A DNA stretch of 11,843 nt from Bacteroidota bacterium (lineage in GTDB: Bacteria > Bacteroidota > Bacteroidia > J057): positions 1 to 11,843 of the forward strand of contig RDXT01000842.1 of the NCBI GenBank assembly GCA_004292985.1, in the 5' to 3' direction. Made by a program: the position numbers and the translations under genes. This document shows, one piece after another, positions 1 to 7,712 of the stretch. A model generated the notes under the pieces. It saw nothing but the letters and a program-made list of their open reading frames with translations. It ran no database searches and was not told the origin of the DNA. Position 1 is the stretch's first letter. The number at the start of each line of letters is the position of its first letter.

Positions 1-1
1 C

Positions 2-1066
2 ATGCGCGATGGTCTGGGCCATTACAACACCCACAGCATTGTGGTACAGGTGCCCATTTCGACCCTTCAGAAAGACCACAAATCTGTAAGCCAGGCTGCC
101 AACATCCTCGACGGCGATTTTGTGATTGGCGTATGGGCTTCTGCCAGCCGCAGACAGATTCAGACCCTCAACGCAGATGGCTCAGTCACTGAAAGTGGCA
201 ACTGGATACAGGTTTCGCGCCTGGGTATGCCCCTGACCAATGAAGCTGTGATCCCGATCGGTGCCAAAGATGAGTGGAACTCACGTACTCCGTACAACGA
301 GAATCCGGCCCATTTTGCCTATTTCTACAATCCGGAACTGGCCCTGTACATGGACGACACTCAGTTTGGCAGCGCTGTGCCCGCCTTTGCAGGCCTTCGC
401 ATCCAGCGCAATTCGCTCGGCGCTTTCGGCTTTGGTAATGGCCAGGACGGTCTTTTTGCCCTGAAAGGCACTCCGGCTGTGGCAGGAACCGCCCTCGACG
501 ATGCCATTTTTGGTACTTTGCTGCTGCCCGGTGCAGGCAAACCCCGCTCGGTGGACCTCTGGCCTGCCTTCCATACAGGCGTACCGAACTTTCCGCCCTA
601 CCAGCTTGCTACGGGCAAAGGAGGTAATCCATTGGCAGCCGGAAAACCCTTTATCAACAACTTCCTTCCAAATGGAGGCGACATGCTGCGCCTGAACATG
701 GCCACCCCTGTTACGCCCCGCAATGACCCGGCCTTTAGCTCTGATGGCCTGATTACCGCCGCTGTTTTGGGCCTGACCGACCCCACCTACGCTTCCAGCG
801 CCACCCTTCAGTTTATCCCCAACATGGACGGCTTCCCCAATGGCCGCCGCCTCGAAGACGATGTAACCCGTATCGAACTTCAGGCCGTGGGCGGAGCTGT
901 GCTGGCTGCGATTGGTCTCTGGTATGACGATTACAACGCTGCCAATCCCGCAGCCTCGCCTGTTACTAACCAGCTGATCAACGTGCTCCAGTATTCTACC
1001 GGAGTGGAGAAAAACGATACCACTTTCAAGTCTGTTTTCCCTTACGTACAGGCGCCCTGGAGAGGA
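2..1066 (+). repeat. Copy 1 of a gene-internal tandem duplication (DUF4331)
   Basis: This stretch aligns in frame with 1749-2801 over nearly its whole length, apart from one 12-base insertion coding for AASP. Some runs are identical, for example around 540-575 against 2286-2321, but many third codon positions differ within perfectly conserved protein blocks. This pattern points to an older duplication kept under purifying selection rather than a very recent copy. Confidence 0.85.
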
Positions 1067-1084
1067 ACCGAAGTCGGCAATTAA
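2..1084 (+). CDS. DUF4331 family protein, 5' end missing (cut by window edge)
   Basis: This is the C-terminal 360 residues of a DUF4331 protein. The reading frame is open at the left edge, and the first ATG (base 2) aligns with residue 216 of the next gene's product, so it is internal; about 215 residues, including any signal peptide, lie outside the window. It shares with its neighbour the blocks NILDGDFVIGVWASASR, VSRLGMPLTNEAVIPIG, PRSVDLWPAFHTGVPNFPPY and DGFPNGRRLEDDVTRIELQ; identity is roughly 85% by eye, with one four-residue insertion (AASP) in this copy. The protein stops about six residues after the domain ends (APWRGTEVGN), so it lacks the fibronectin-like and T9SS tail of its paralogue and is probably periplasmic or exported differently. 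It ends 19 bases before the next start codon, which suggests co-transcription. The molecular function of DUF4331 is not known to me. Confidence 0.85.
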   Translation: MRDGLGHYNTHSIVVQVPISTLQKDHKSVSQAANILDGDFVIGVWASASRRQIQTLNADGSVTESGNWIQVSRLGMPLTNEAVIPIGAKDEWNSRTPYNENPAHFAYFYNPELALYMDDTQFGSAVPAFAGLRIQRNSLGAFGFGNGQDGLFALKGTPAVAGTALDDAIFGTLLLPGAGKPRSVDLWPAFHTGVPNFPPYQLATGKGGNPLAAGKPFINNFLPNGGDMLRLNMATPVTPRNDPAFSSDGLITAAVLGLTDPTYASSATLQFIPNMDGFPNGRRLEDDVTRIELQAVGGAVLAAIGLWYDDYNAANPAASPVTNQLINVLQYSTGVEKNDTTFKSVFPYVQAPWRGTEVGN

Positions 1085-1103
1085 CCCCTTACATTTTACA
1101 AAC

Positions 1104-3791
1104 ATGTTTAAGCAAATATTGAAATTCGTGCTGGCTCTCAGTACGGCCCTGCTGGCCTGTGCCCTGAGTCTGCAAGCCTCCAGCCACCGGGAGGCCCCCC
1201 TGATCGCGAATGACCCCCTGGCTGACAATACCGATCTGTATGCATTCCGCAGTCCGGATGCCCCAAATACGGTAACGATCATTGCCAACTATGTGCCGCT
1301 GCAACTTCCCCAGGGCGGTCCCAACTACTACCAGTTTGGTGAAAATGTCCGATACGAGATTCACATTGACAATGATGTGACAACTACGGGAGACGACATT
1401 ATTTATCGTTTTACCTTCGATATCACCAATGAAGATGCTTCTACCTTTTTCAACATCCGTCTGGGTCAGCAGAACCTGAAGACCACCTATACCCTTGAGC
1501 GCAGCCTCGACGGAGGTACTTCTTTCTCTACCCTGATCAGCAGCGGTATCGTTCCACCGCCAAACATCGGTCCGCGCTCGATCGAAGGCCCGGTAGGCCT
1601 GGCTTCTGACTATGAAACCCTGTTTAATAGTGCCATTAACACAACCTCCAGCGGTGAAAAAGTCTTTTGCGGCACAACAGATGATCCTTTCTTCGTGGAT
1701 CTGGGTGGTATTTTCGACCTGGGCGATGCTCCCCGCCAGGGAGGTGTGCCGAAGGATGGCGTTTCCTGCTACAATGTGAGCAGCATTGCCATTCAGGTGC
1801 CGATTCACCTGCTGCAAAAAGATGGAAAGGGTGTTAACCAGGCTGCCAATATTCTGGATGGCGACTTTGTGATCGGCGTATGGGCTTCTGCCAGCCGCCA
1901 GCAACTGCGCACCCTCAATACCGATGGTAGCCGCAGCTTCAGCGGCCCCTGGGTACAGGTTTCACGTCTGGGTATGCCATTGACCAATGAGGCTGTGATT
2001 CCGATCGGCTCGAAAGACGAGTGGAATGCCCGCACGCCTTACAATGAAAATCCTGCCCACTACGAGTATTTTTACAATCCGGAATTGGGTCTGTACATGG
2101 ACGACAGCCAGTTTGGCGGTGCCGTTCCGGCCTTTTCTCCGCTGCGGATTCAGCGCAATTCACTGGGCGCATTCGACTTTGGCAACGGCCAGGACGGTCT
2201 TTTTGGCCTCAAAGGTTCTGCTGCTGTGGCCGGTACCGCCCTCGACGATGCGGTGTTTGGCAACCTCTTGCTCCCTGCTGCGGGCAAACCCCGCTCGGTG
2301 GACCTCTGGCCTGCCTTCCACACAGGCGTGCCTAACTTCCCGCCCTATCAGCTCGCTACGGGCAAAGGAGGCAATCCGCTGGCAGCAGGCAAGCCCTTTG
2401 TCAACAACTTCCTGCCCAACGGCGGCGACATGCTGCGCCTGAACATGGCCACGCCTGTAACGCCCCGCAATGACCCTGCTTTCAGCTCCGAAGGCCTGAT
2501 CAGCGCAGCAGTTCTGGGCCTCACCGACCCAACCTACGCTTCCAGCGCCAGCCTGCAATTTATCCCTAACATGGATGGCTTCCCCAATGGCCGCCGTCTG
2601 GAGGATGACGTAACCCGCATCGAACTTCAGGCTGTGAGCGGTGTGGTGCTGGCCGCCATTGGCCTGTGGTATGATGATTTTGCCGGAACGAACCCCGTTA
2701 CCCAGGACCTGCTCGATGTGCTGACCTATTCTACCGGTGTGGAGGCAAATGATACGACGTTCAGAAGCACCTTCCCCTACGTGCAGACCCCCTGGTCCGG
2801 CGCAGGCAAATGCGGAGGCACTCCTGTAACCTATCAGCAGCCCGTGGTGCTCGATCCTACCGGAACCCTGTATCCGCCGACCAACCTCACCGTAGTAACG
2901 GATACCTTCTTCCTCGCTCCGCTGAGCTGGAAGGACAACACCACCAACGAAGACGGTTACATCATCCGCCGCAAGGTGGGCAACCAGCCAACCCAGGTTA
3001 TTGATACGGTAGGTCCGAATGTGAGCACCTATACCGACACAGTGCTGATTTTTGGCAAGCAGATTAAGTATAGTGTACTGGCCTACAAAGGAAATACGCT
3101 GTCTGCTCCTTCAAATCTGGCGACCTATTCCCTGCCTGCCACCGTGGCCCGTCTGGATCTTACCTATGGTTGCTACAACCCCTCCACCGACTCCATTACC
3201 TGGAATGTCTATAACCCCAACACCAAATTCCTGCCTTTTATCTGGGCGCAGTGGTGGGATCCTGCCAGAGACACCCTCTATGCAACTCCCGGAGGCACGG
3301 TGCAGTTTAAAACCAAAAACCATCCGCAGTTGTCCGCTACCTTCGGGAATGATAACATCACGGGTGTATGGTGGATAGACCAGCGCCTGCTGCCCGGCAA
3401 GCCGAATGATATTGTGTTTCACATTCCGCTTTCCCAGACCTGCGGCGCTTACCGCACAGCGGAACTTCCCCAGGCGAAAAAAGCCGGAAATGTATATCAG
3501 GGCAAGCTCGCCCGCGCCATCAACGGCGGCTTGTTTGAGCAGGCCTATGTAGAAGAAGCCTTTGTTGTTACCCCTAATCCTTTCCGTGAATATCTCCGCC
3601 TCGAACTCGATGGCGCTGAAATTCAGGCAGACATTACGGTAACGAATGTGGCTGGTGCCGAAGTGTATTGCTCCCGCTTTATGATGGACCAGCCTGTCGA
3701 GCTGAAGCTGGCGCATTTACCTGCCGGACTCTACTTTGTTACCCTGGCTACAGAAAACGCCAGCGTTACCCGCAAGGTAGTGAAAGAGTAA
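1104..3791 (+). CDS. Secreted DUF4331 protein with fibronectin type III-like module and T9SS sorting domain
   Basis: An 895-residue secreted multidomain protein. Residues 1-25 form a signal peptide (basic MFKQILK, hydrophobic core, likely cut after LQA). The mature start SSHREAPLIANDP...DNTDLYAF is the hallmark opening of DUF4331, which spans about residues 26-566. A fibronectin type III-like module follows at about 590-678 (PPTNLTV, LSWKDNTTNEDGYIIRRK, TYTDT, IKYSVLAYKG). A beta-rich stretch at about 683-785, with a WAQWWDP motif and two cysteines (690, 780), is unassigned. Residues 820-895 are a type A T9SS C-terminal domain (TPNPFREYLRLEL, then LPAGLYFVTL and a basic end), so the protein should cross the outer membrane by the type IX system and may be surface-anchored. 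The start is supported by the signal peptide at the N-terminus and by the 19-base gap to the previous gene. Substrate or ligand is unknown; the domain layout suggests extracellular binding or scaffolding, which is inference. Confidence 0.92.
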   Translation: MFKQILKFVLALSTALLACALSLQASSHREAPLIANDPLADNTDLYAFRSPDAPNTVTIIANYVPLQLPQGGPNYYQFGENVRYEIHIDNDVTTTGDDIIYRFTFDITNEDASTFFNIRLGQQNLKTTYTLERSLDGGTSFSTLISSGIVPPPNIGPRSIEGPVGLASDYETLFNSAINTTSSGEKVFCGTTDDPFFVDLGGIFDLGDAPRQGGVPKDGVSCYNVSSIAIQVPIHLLQKDGKGVNQAANILDGDFVIGVWASASRQQLRTLNTDGSRSFSGPWVQVSRLGMPLTNEAVIPIGSKDEWNARTPYNENPAHYEYFYNPELGLYMDDSQFGGAVPAFSPLRIQRNSLGAFDFGNGQDGLFGLKGSAAVAGTALDDAVFGNLLLPAAGKPRSVDLWPAFHTGVPNFPPYQLATGKGGNPLAAGKPFVNNFLPNGGDMLRLNMATPVTPRNDPAFSSEGLISAAVLGLTDPTYASSASLQFIPNMDGFPNGRRLEDDVTRIELQAVSGVVLAAIGLWYDDFAGTNPVTQDLLDVLTYSTGVEANDTTFRSTFPYVQTPWSGAGKCGGTPVTYQQPVVLDPTGTLYPPTNLTVVTDTFFLAPLSWKDNTTNEDGYIIRRKVGNQPTQVIDTVGPNVSTYTDTVLIFGKQIKYSVLAYKGNTLSAPSNLATYSLPATVARLDLTYGCYNPSTDSITWNVYNPNTKFLPFIWAQWWDPARDTLYATPGGTVQFKTKNHPQLSATFGNDNITGVWWIDQRLLPGKPNDIVFHIPLSQTCGAYRTAELPQAKKAGNVYQGKLARAINGGLFEQAYVEEAFVVTPNPFREYLRLELDGAEIQADITVTNVAGAEVYCSRFMMDQPVELKLAHLPAGLYFVTLATENASVTRKVVKE
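1749..2801 (+). repeat. Copy 2 of a gene-internal tandem duplication (DUF4331)
   Basis: Partner of the repeat at 2-1066, in the same orientation and frame. Homology ends near codon 566, exactly where the other gene terminates and where this gene continues into its fibronectin-like and T9SS modules. Confidence 0.85.
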
Positions 3792-3816
3792 AAGTTTGTA
3801 GGGTAGTTTGTTTGTG

Positions 3817-3850
3817 AAAACAGCGTCCCGGAGGGGGGACGCTGTTTTTT
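3817..3850. terminator. Bidirectional rho-independent terminator between convergent genes
   Basis: A perfect 13-base-pair stem is formed by 3817-3829 and 3836-3848 (core AACAGCGTCCC with GGGACGCTGTT) around a six-base loop. On the plus strand it runs into a T tract (3845-3850) and ends the DUF4331 unit. Its A-rich 5' arm becomes TTTT on the minus strand, so it can also end the dehydrogenase transcript whose stop codon is at 3873. Confidence 0.88.
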
Positions 3851-3872
3851 ATTTGTTTAGAAGGGTAATTTC

Positions 3873-5189
3873 TTACCGGCTTGCTACTTTCTTCTCCCCA
3901 TAGTATCCAATGCGCCAGATGCGGCCCTGCTGAGAATCACTTACATAGATAGAGCCATCAGGGCCTTGTGCGAGTCCTACGGGGCGGTAATGGGCATCGC
4001 CGGGAGACTGCACTTCGGGAATGCCGGGAAAGCCTTCCGCAAAAATCTCCCATTCGCCATTGGGTTTACCGTCTTTCATCGGGACAAATGCCACCATATA
4101 GCCGCCCTGGGGCAGCGGGGCGCGGTTCCAGGAGCCATGAAAGGCGATAAAAGCGCCGTTTTTGTATTTTTCGGGGAATAAATCTCCGGTATAAAACAGC
4201 AGATCATTCGGGGCCATGTGGCCGGGGAAGGCTACAATCGGAGGCTTGATTCCTTCGCAGCGGCCTGCGGTCTGGCCATCACCGCCGTATTCGGGATTGA
4301 GGAGTTTTTTGCCCACCAAATGATTGTAGTGGCAGTAGGGCCAGCCGAAATCATCGTTTTCGCTGATCTGCAGAAATTCTTCTGAGGGCAAAACAGCGTT
4401 GGCAGAGTCGCTGTAGCTTTTGGGCAGCATGTCATGAAGCTGGTCGCGGCCATGTTGGAGGGCATAGAGCGAAGATACGCCCTGGTTCCACTGGATCGCT
4501 ACCGCATTGCGGATACCTGTCGCATAGCGCACACCATCGCCCACCTGGGTCTGTCCGGCCACATCGGCCTTAAAGCGCCAGATTCCGCCCGCTCTTTCGA
4601 GTTGCGGACATGGATCGTAGCCTTTGGAGCCGGGAACGCGGTCTTTTTCCTGGCAGGTGTTGGAGGGCGCACCCACATTCACATACATATTTCCTGCCTG
4701 GTCGAAGGTAAAGGTTTTCGAAGCGTGGTATCCTTCCTGGTTGATAAATCCACCGACAATCTTTTCTCCTTTCAGATCCGCCGGAAGAAGTTGATTATCA
4801 GCCAGTTTGTAACGGTGAATGGAGGTGTCGGAGGAGGCATACAGGTACCCGCCGTGGATTTCGATGCCCGTTCCGGGATAGTCGCCAAAGCCTTCGATAA
4901 TCTCGGCTTTGCCATCGCCATCCTGGTCGCGCAGGGCAAAAATACCCTTTCCATCCTTCAGTTCTTCCAGCTTTACATAGATGTCGCCATTGCTGTTGAC
5001 CACAATATGCCGGGTACGGGGCGCAACCTGGGCCACGACAACTGCACCAAAGCCTTCGGGCAGTTTGATTGCGCCATTGTCGGCATCGGCAGCCGGGAGC
5101 GCAGGCGTTTTTTCAGCCGCAGCAGGTTTGCTCTGGGGCTGGCAGGCAGCCAGGGCCAGAATGAGCAGGAGGGAAAGGGTATATCGCAT
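3873..5189 (-). CDS. Glucose/sorbosone dehydrogenase-like (PQQ-type beta-propeller) lipoprotein
   Basis: A 438-residue protein resembling the soluble glucose dehydrogenase / L-sorbosone dehydrogenase family, whose studied members oxidise sugars with pyrroloquinoline quinone on a six-bladed beta-propeller. A lipoprotein signal peptide is clear (MRYTLSLLLILALAAC, lipobox LAAC, lipid-bearing Cys16), followed by an Ala/Pro-rich linker to about residue 40. Propeller-type repeats include LPEGFGAVVVAQV, an acidic DQDGDGKAE loop (88-96, possible calcium site), ATGIRNAVAIQW (223-234), NDDFGWPYCHYN (278-289), AFHGSWNR (349-356) and YRPVGLAQGPDGSIYVSD (401-418). These last blocks are typical of the family. 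Four cysteines (179, 194, 286, 311) could form disulfides. It starts 41 bases after the stop of the TolC-like gene on the same strand, so read-through from the pump operon is possible. Cofactor use and substrate cannot be read from the sequence. Confidence 0.85.
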   Translation of the reverse strand: MRYTLSLLLILALAACQPQSKPAAAEKTPALPAADADNGAIKLPEGFGAVVVAQVAPRTRHIVVNSNGDIYVKLEELKDGKGIFALRDQDGDGKAEIIEGFGDYPGTGIEIHGGYLYASSDTSIHRYKLADNQLLPADLKGEKIVGGFINQEGYHASKTFTFDQAGNMYVNVGAPSNTCQEKDRVPGSKGYDPCPQLERAGGIWRFKADVAGQTQVGDGVRYATGIRNAVAIQWNQGVSSLYALQHGRDQLHDMLPKSYSDSANAVLPSEEFLQISENDDFGWPYCHYNHLVGKKLLNPEYGGDGQTAGRCEGIKPPIVAFPGHMAPNDLLFYTGDLFPEKYKNGAFIAFHGSWNRAPLPQGGYMVAFVPMKDGKPNGEWEIFAEGFPGIPEVQSPGDAHYRPVGLAQGPDGSIYVSDSQQGRIWRIGYYGEKKVASR

Positions 5190-5230
5190 AGGGGTATGTT
5201 TTGAGTAAAGATAGGCTATTCGCCCAAGTC

Positions 5231-6559
5231 TTACAATTTTCCGGTGGCCTTCATCCAGTTCAGGCGTGCCAGGAGGTAGTCATAGGAACTGCGCAGCAGG
5301 TTGTTTTGGGCGACCTGAAGGGAATATTCCGCATTTACCACCTCGGAAGCCAGTAAGCTGCCCTGCTGGTAGCGAAGTTCATTCACTTTGATCAGATCTG
5401 CGGCCTGGCGGTAGTTTTTGCGGGCATATGCGAGCGAAGCCATAGCTGTCTGCATCGCGCTCAGCGAAGAGGATGCCTCATACGAATAGTCCTGCTCCAA
5501 CTGCTCGATCTGGCGGCGGCTGATTTCCTGCCGGATGCGCATTTCGTCTTTGGTACGCTCTTTCAGTAAGCCGTCAAACACGGGCAGGGTCACCTGTAAG
5601 CCGAGGTAGTTGTAGGGAAACCAGGTATTATCCGTAAATGGATTTACATCATTGGACAAATGCTGGATCGAATAGTTGCCATAGAGCGACACGGTAGGCC
5701 GGTAAAGGGCACTTTGTTTCTGATAGTTAACCTCACTCACGGCGATCTGAAGCTGCTCGCGCTTGATTTCGGTGCGAATGCTGGCCTCTTCGCGGGCATA
5801 CTGGCTGAGGTCCAGGTCTAATACGTTTTCCAGGCTATCGGTTAATGTAAATACCTGATCTTCAGGCAGCGCCATCTGATAGCGGAGGTTTTTCCGGCTC
5901 AGTTCAAGGGAAAGCGAATCGCGGTGCAGCGCCAGTTTCGCATTGTCAACATCGAGGGCGAAGCGGTCCAGCTCTGTCTGAAGGAGGTTTTTGCCTTTGA
6001 ATTTTTCCAGGGCTGAAGCGTAATAGCTTTGGGCGCGGCTTACACCGGCACGTGAAAGCAATACACTTTTTTCATTCAGCATCACCGAGTAATAGGCCTG
6101 CGCAATGGATAGCTGGGCGTCGCGGGTCTGCTGTTCGAGTTTTAGCTGCTCCGTTTCGATATTCAGCTGATTCAGGCTCTGGTCAAAGCGATAGGCAGGA
6201 TTGTAAATCTGCTGGGTGGCGCTGAGTCCGAAGTTGTAGTTAAAGCGGGTTCCGAACTTAACTAACTGGTCCTCCTGAACCGGGCCGCCGGGCTGGGAGA
6301 AAATCTCGCCGGGCAGCACGTTGTTCTGAAGCTGGGTATTTACGCGCAGGTCTCCGGCAAAATTGGCCTGTGGCAGCAGCCGTGTACGGGTTTTGTCCAC
6401 TTCATTCTGGGAAAGGGTAATGTTCAGGGCCTGCTTTTGAAGGTCAGCCCGTTGCGAAACCCCTATTTCCAGTGCCTGGGCCATGCTCAGACTCAGGGTT
6501 TCCTGTGCCTGTAAGCCCGTTAGGCTGCATAGGGTGAGAAGGAAGAAAATGCGTTTCAT
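5231..6559 (-). CDS. TolC family outer-membrane efflux protein
   Basis: A 442-residue outer-membrane channel subunit, usual length for the family, that would form the exit duct for the ABC pump encoded just upstream. Residues 1-18 are a signal peptide (MKRIFFLLTLCSLTGLQA, cut before QETLSLSMAQAL). LSMAQALEIGVSQRADLQKQAL is the usual opening helix of TolC repeats. Two related halves follow, each with long heptad-rich helices (about 30-60 and 140-230 in the first, 255-285 and 340-440 in the second) separated by strands such as LLPQANFAGDLRV (61-73) and LYRPTVSLYGNYSI. The second half contains LGLQVTLPVFDG, a standard family motif, and a late helix RYQQGSLLASEVVNAEYSLQ that matches the conserved R-Y-x-x-G motif of the second repeat. 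Its start lies 12 bases after the permease stop, so it is the fourth gene of the operon. No Shine-Dalgarno sequence is obvious. Confidence 0.93.
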   Translation of the reverse strand: MKRIFFLLTLCSLTGLQAQETLSLSMAQALEIGVSQRADLQKQALNITLSQNEVDKTRTRLLPQANFAGDLRVNTQLQNNVLPGEIFSQPGGPVQEDQLVKFGTRFNYNFGLSATQQIYNPAYRFDQSLNQLNIETEQLKLEQQTRDAQLSIAQAYYSVMLNEKSVLLSRAGVSRAQSYYASALEKFKGKNLLQTELDRFALDVDNAKLALHRDSLSLELSRKNLRYQMALPEDQVFTLTDSLENVLDLDLSQYAREEASIRTEIKREQLQIAVSEVNYQKQSALYRPTVSLYGNYSIQHLSNDVNPFTDNTWFPYNYLGLQVTLPVFDGLLKERTKDEMRIRQEISRRQIEQLEQDYSYEASSSLSAMQTAMASLAYARKNYRQAADLIKVNELRYQQGSLLASEVVNAEYSLQVAQNNLLRSSYDYLLARLNWMKATGKL

Positions 6560-6571
6560 ATCGTAAAAAAA

Positions 6572-7702
6572 TTATCCTCGGAATACCTGGGCAGGCTCCA
6601 GACGTGTGATACGCCGGATGGCAAACAGGCTGCCGCCGATGGAGATAAAAAAGGTGATCAGGAAAAAACTCAGCCTCACAACCGGAGGAAAGTTGAAGAT
6701 GGTACCTGCGCTGGCCACACCGCTGCGGAATCCTTCGACCAGAAATGTCGAGATGATAAAGCCGATGATGGCAAACAGGGTCGCCTGGGTCAGAATCAGG
6801 CCCCGGATATAGCCGTTGGTAGCGCCGATGGCCTTCAGGGTGCCATAATCGCGGATGCGGTCTATCGCAGCGGAGTAGAGCGTAAGGCCGATGATCACAA
6901 GGCCCGAAATGAGCGCGAAAATCACCAGCGTACCAAAGGAAAGGGCGATACCACTCGATCCCAGTACGGTTGCCACACTTTCGGCCCGGAACTGGTCCCC
7001 GCCCCAGGCTCTGATGCCTTTGATATTGGCGTTGATCATCTTAATGACCGTGTCCTGGGTGTAGGCAGGGTCCCAGTCAATCAGAAAAGCGCTTGCGCGG
7101 GTATTGGGCACATTGCCCAGCGAACGCGCCCGCTCGATGGTCGTAAATGAATAGACCCCGCTAAAAGAGCGTACCCCCCGCGTATTGCCCGCGATAAAAA
7201 CTTTCTGACCATTTACTTCAAAATAGTCGCCGATCTCCGCACCTCCGAGGGCCTTGCGGTCGAAAAAATCGGTGAAAATCGCGCCTTCCTGAAGGAGGTC
7301 TTCTTTTTTGCCCTCTGTCACATTCCAGGGGCCCCCGGCAAAGTCAGGGTACTGAGCGCCGATCAGAACCATGCCACTGGATTTTCCGTTTTCAAAACGG
7401 GCTGATCCTGCGGCAATTACGAGCGGATGCACTTTGGCTACACCTGGAATAGATTCGAGTTCCCGGCCTATGCGCATATCGAGCGGTGAGAGTGCATTGA
7501 CATTGGTTGTCGTCTCGTCCACCACCCAGATATACTGATTGTTGTTCTGCACCAGAGAGGCCATGGCATTTGTCAGGAAGATAAAAATGCCGACCTGCTG
7601 CCCGATGAGAAAGCTGGAGATAATGATGCCCGCAAGTGCTCCGATGGATTTGGGCTTATCATAGACCATAAACCGGATTGCGGTACGTAATAATTTGAAC
7701 AT
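6572..7702 (-). CDS. ABC exporter permease, DevC/FtsX type
   Basis: A 376-residue inner-membrane permease with the MacB/FtsX fold, lacking a fused ATPase. TM1 is at about 18-46 (SIGALAGIIISSFLIGQQVG). A large periplasmic domain spans about 50-250 (ELESIPGVAKVHPLV, GAEIGDYFEVNGQKVFIAG, SFTTIERARSLG). Three further helices lie at about 253-280, 300-325 and 342-363. The cytoplasmic loop RDYGTLKAIGATNGYIRG (284-301) and the terminal EPAQVFRG are typical of this superfamily. The N-terminal arrangement and the separate ATPase and adaptor genes resemble the cyanobacterial DevC permease of the DevBCA system more than MacB; this is judged by eye. Such permeases are thought to move a periplasmic adaptor mechanically and to push substrates into the TolC duct. 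It lies 10 bases after the adaptor gene and 12 bases before the channel gene. Confidence 0.92.
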   Translation of the reverse strand: MFKLLRTAIRFMVYDKPKSIGALAGIIISSFLIGQQVGIFIFLTNAMASLVQNNNQYIWVVDETTTNVNALSPLDMRIGRELESIPGVAKVHPLVIAAGSARFENGKSSGMVLIGAQYPDFAGGPWNVTEGKKEDLLQEGAIFTDFFDRKALGGAEIGDYFEVNGQKVFIAGNTRGVRSFSGVYSFTTIERARSLGNVPNTRASAFLIDWDPAYTQDTVIKMINANIKGIRAWGGDQFRAESVATVLGSSGIALSFGTLVIFALISGLVIIGLTLYSAAIDRIRDYGTLKAIGATNGYIRGLILTQATLFAIIGFIISTFLVEGFRSGVASAGTIFNFPPVVRLSFFLITFFISIGGSLFAIRRITRLEPAQVFRG

Positions 7703-7712
7703 AGCGAAGGGC

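Noticed and set aside
2..4. The ATG at base 2 as a true start codon.
   Set aside because: It aligns with residue 216 of the neighbouring paralogue, in the middle of the conserved domain, so the gene continues to the left of the window.
281..1904. Long open frames on the minus strand opposite the two DUF4331 genes (281-1288 and 1089-1904).
   Set aside because: They lie wholly antisense to clearly conserved plus-strand coding sequence, show no recognisable domain, and the parallel frame opposite the second copy is broken up differently (for example 2160-2558). They are by-products of codon bias.
4434..5204. A 256-codon plus-strand frame opposite the dehydrogenase gene.
   Set aside because: The minus-strand protein has a lipoprotein signal and family motifs throughout; the plus-strand product resembles no family and has no upstream signals.
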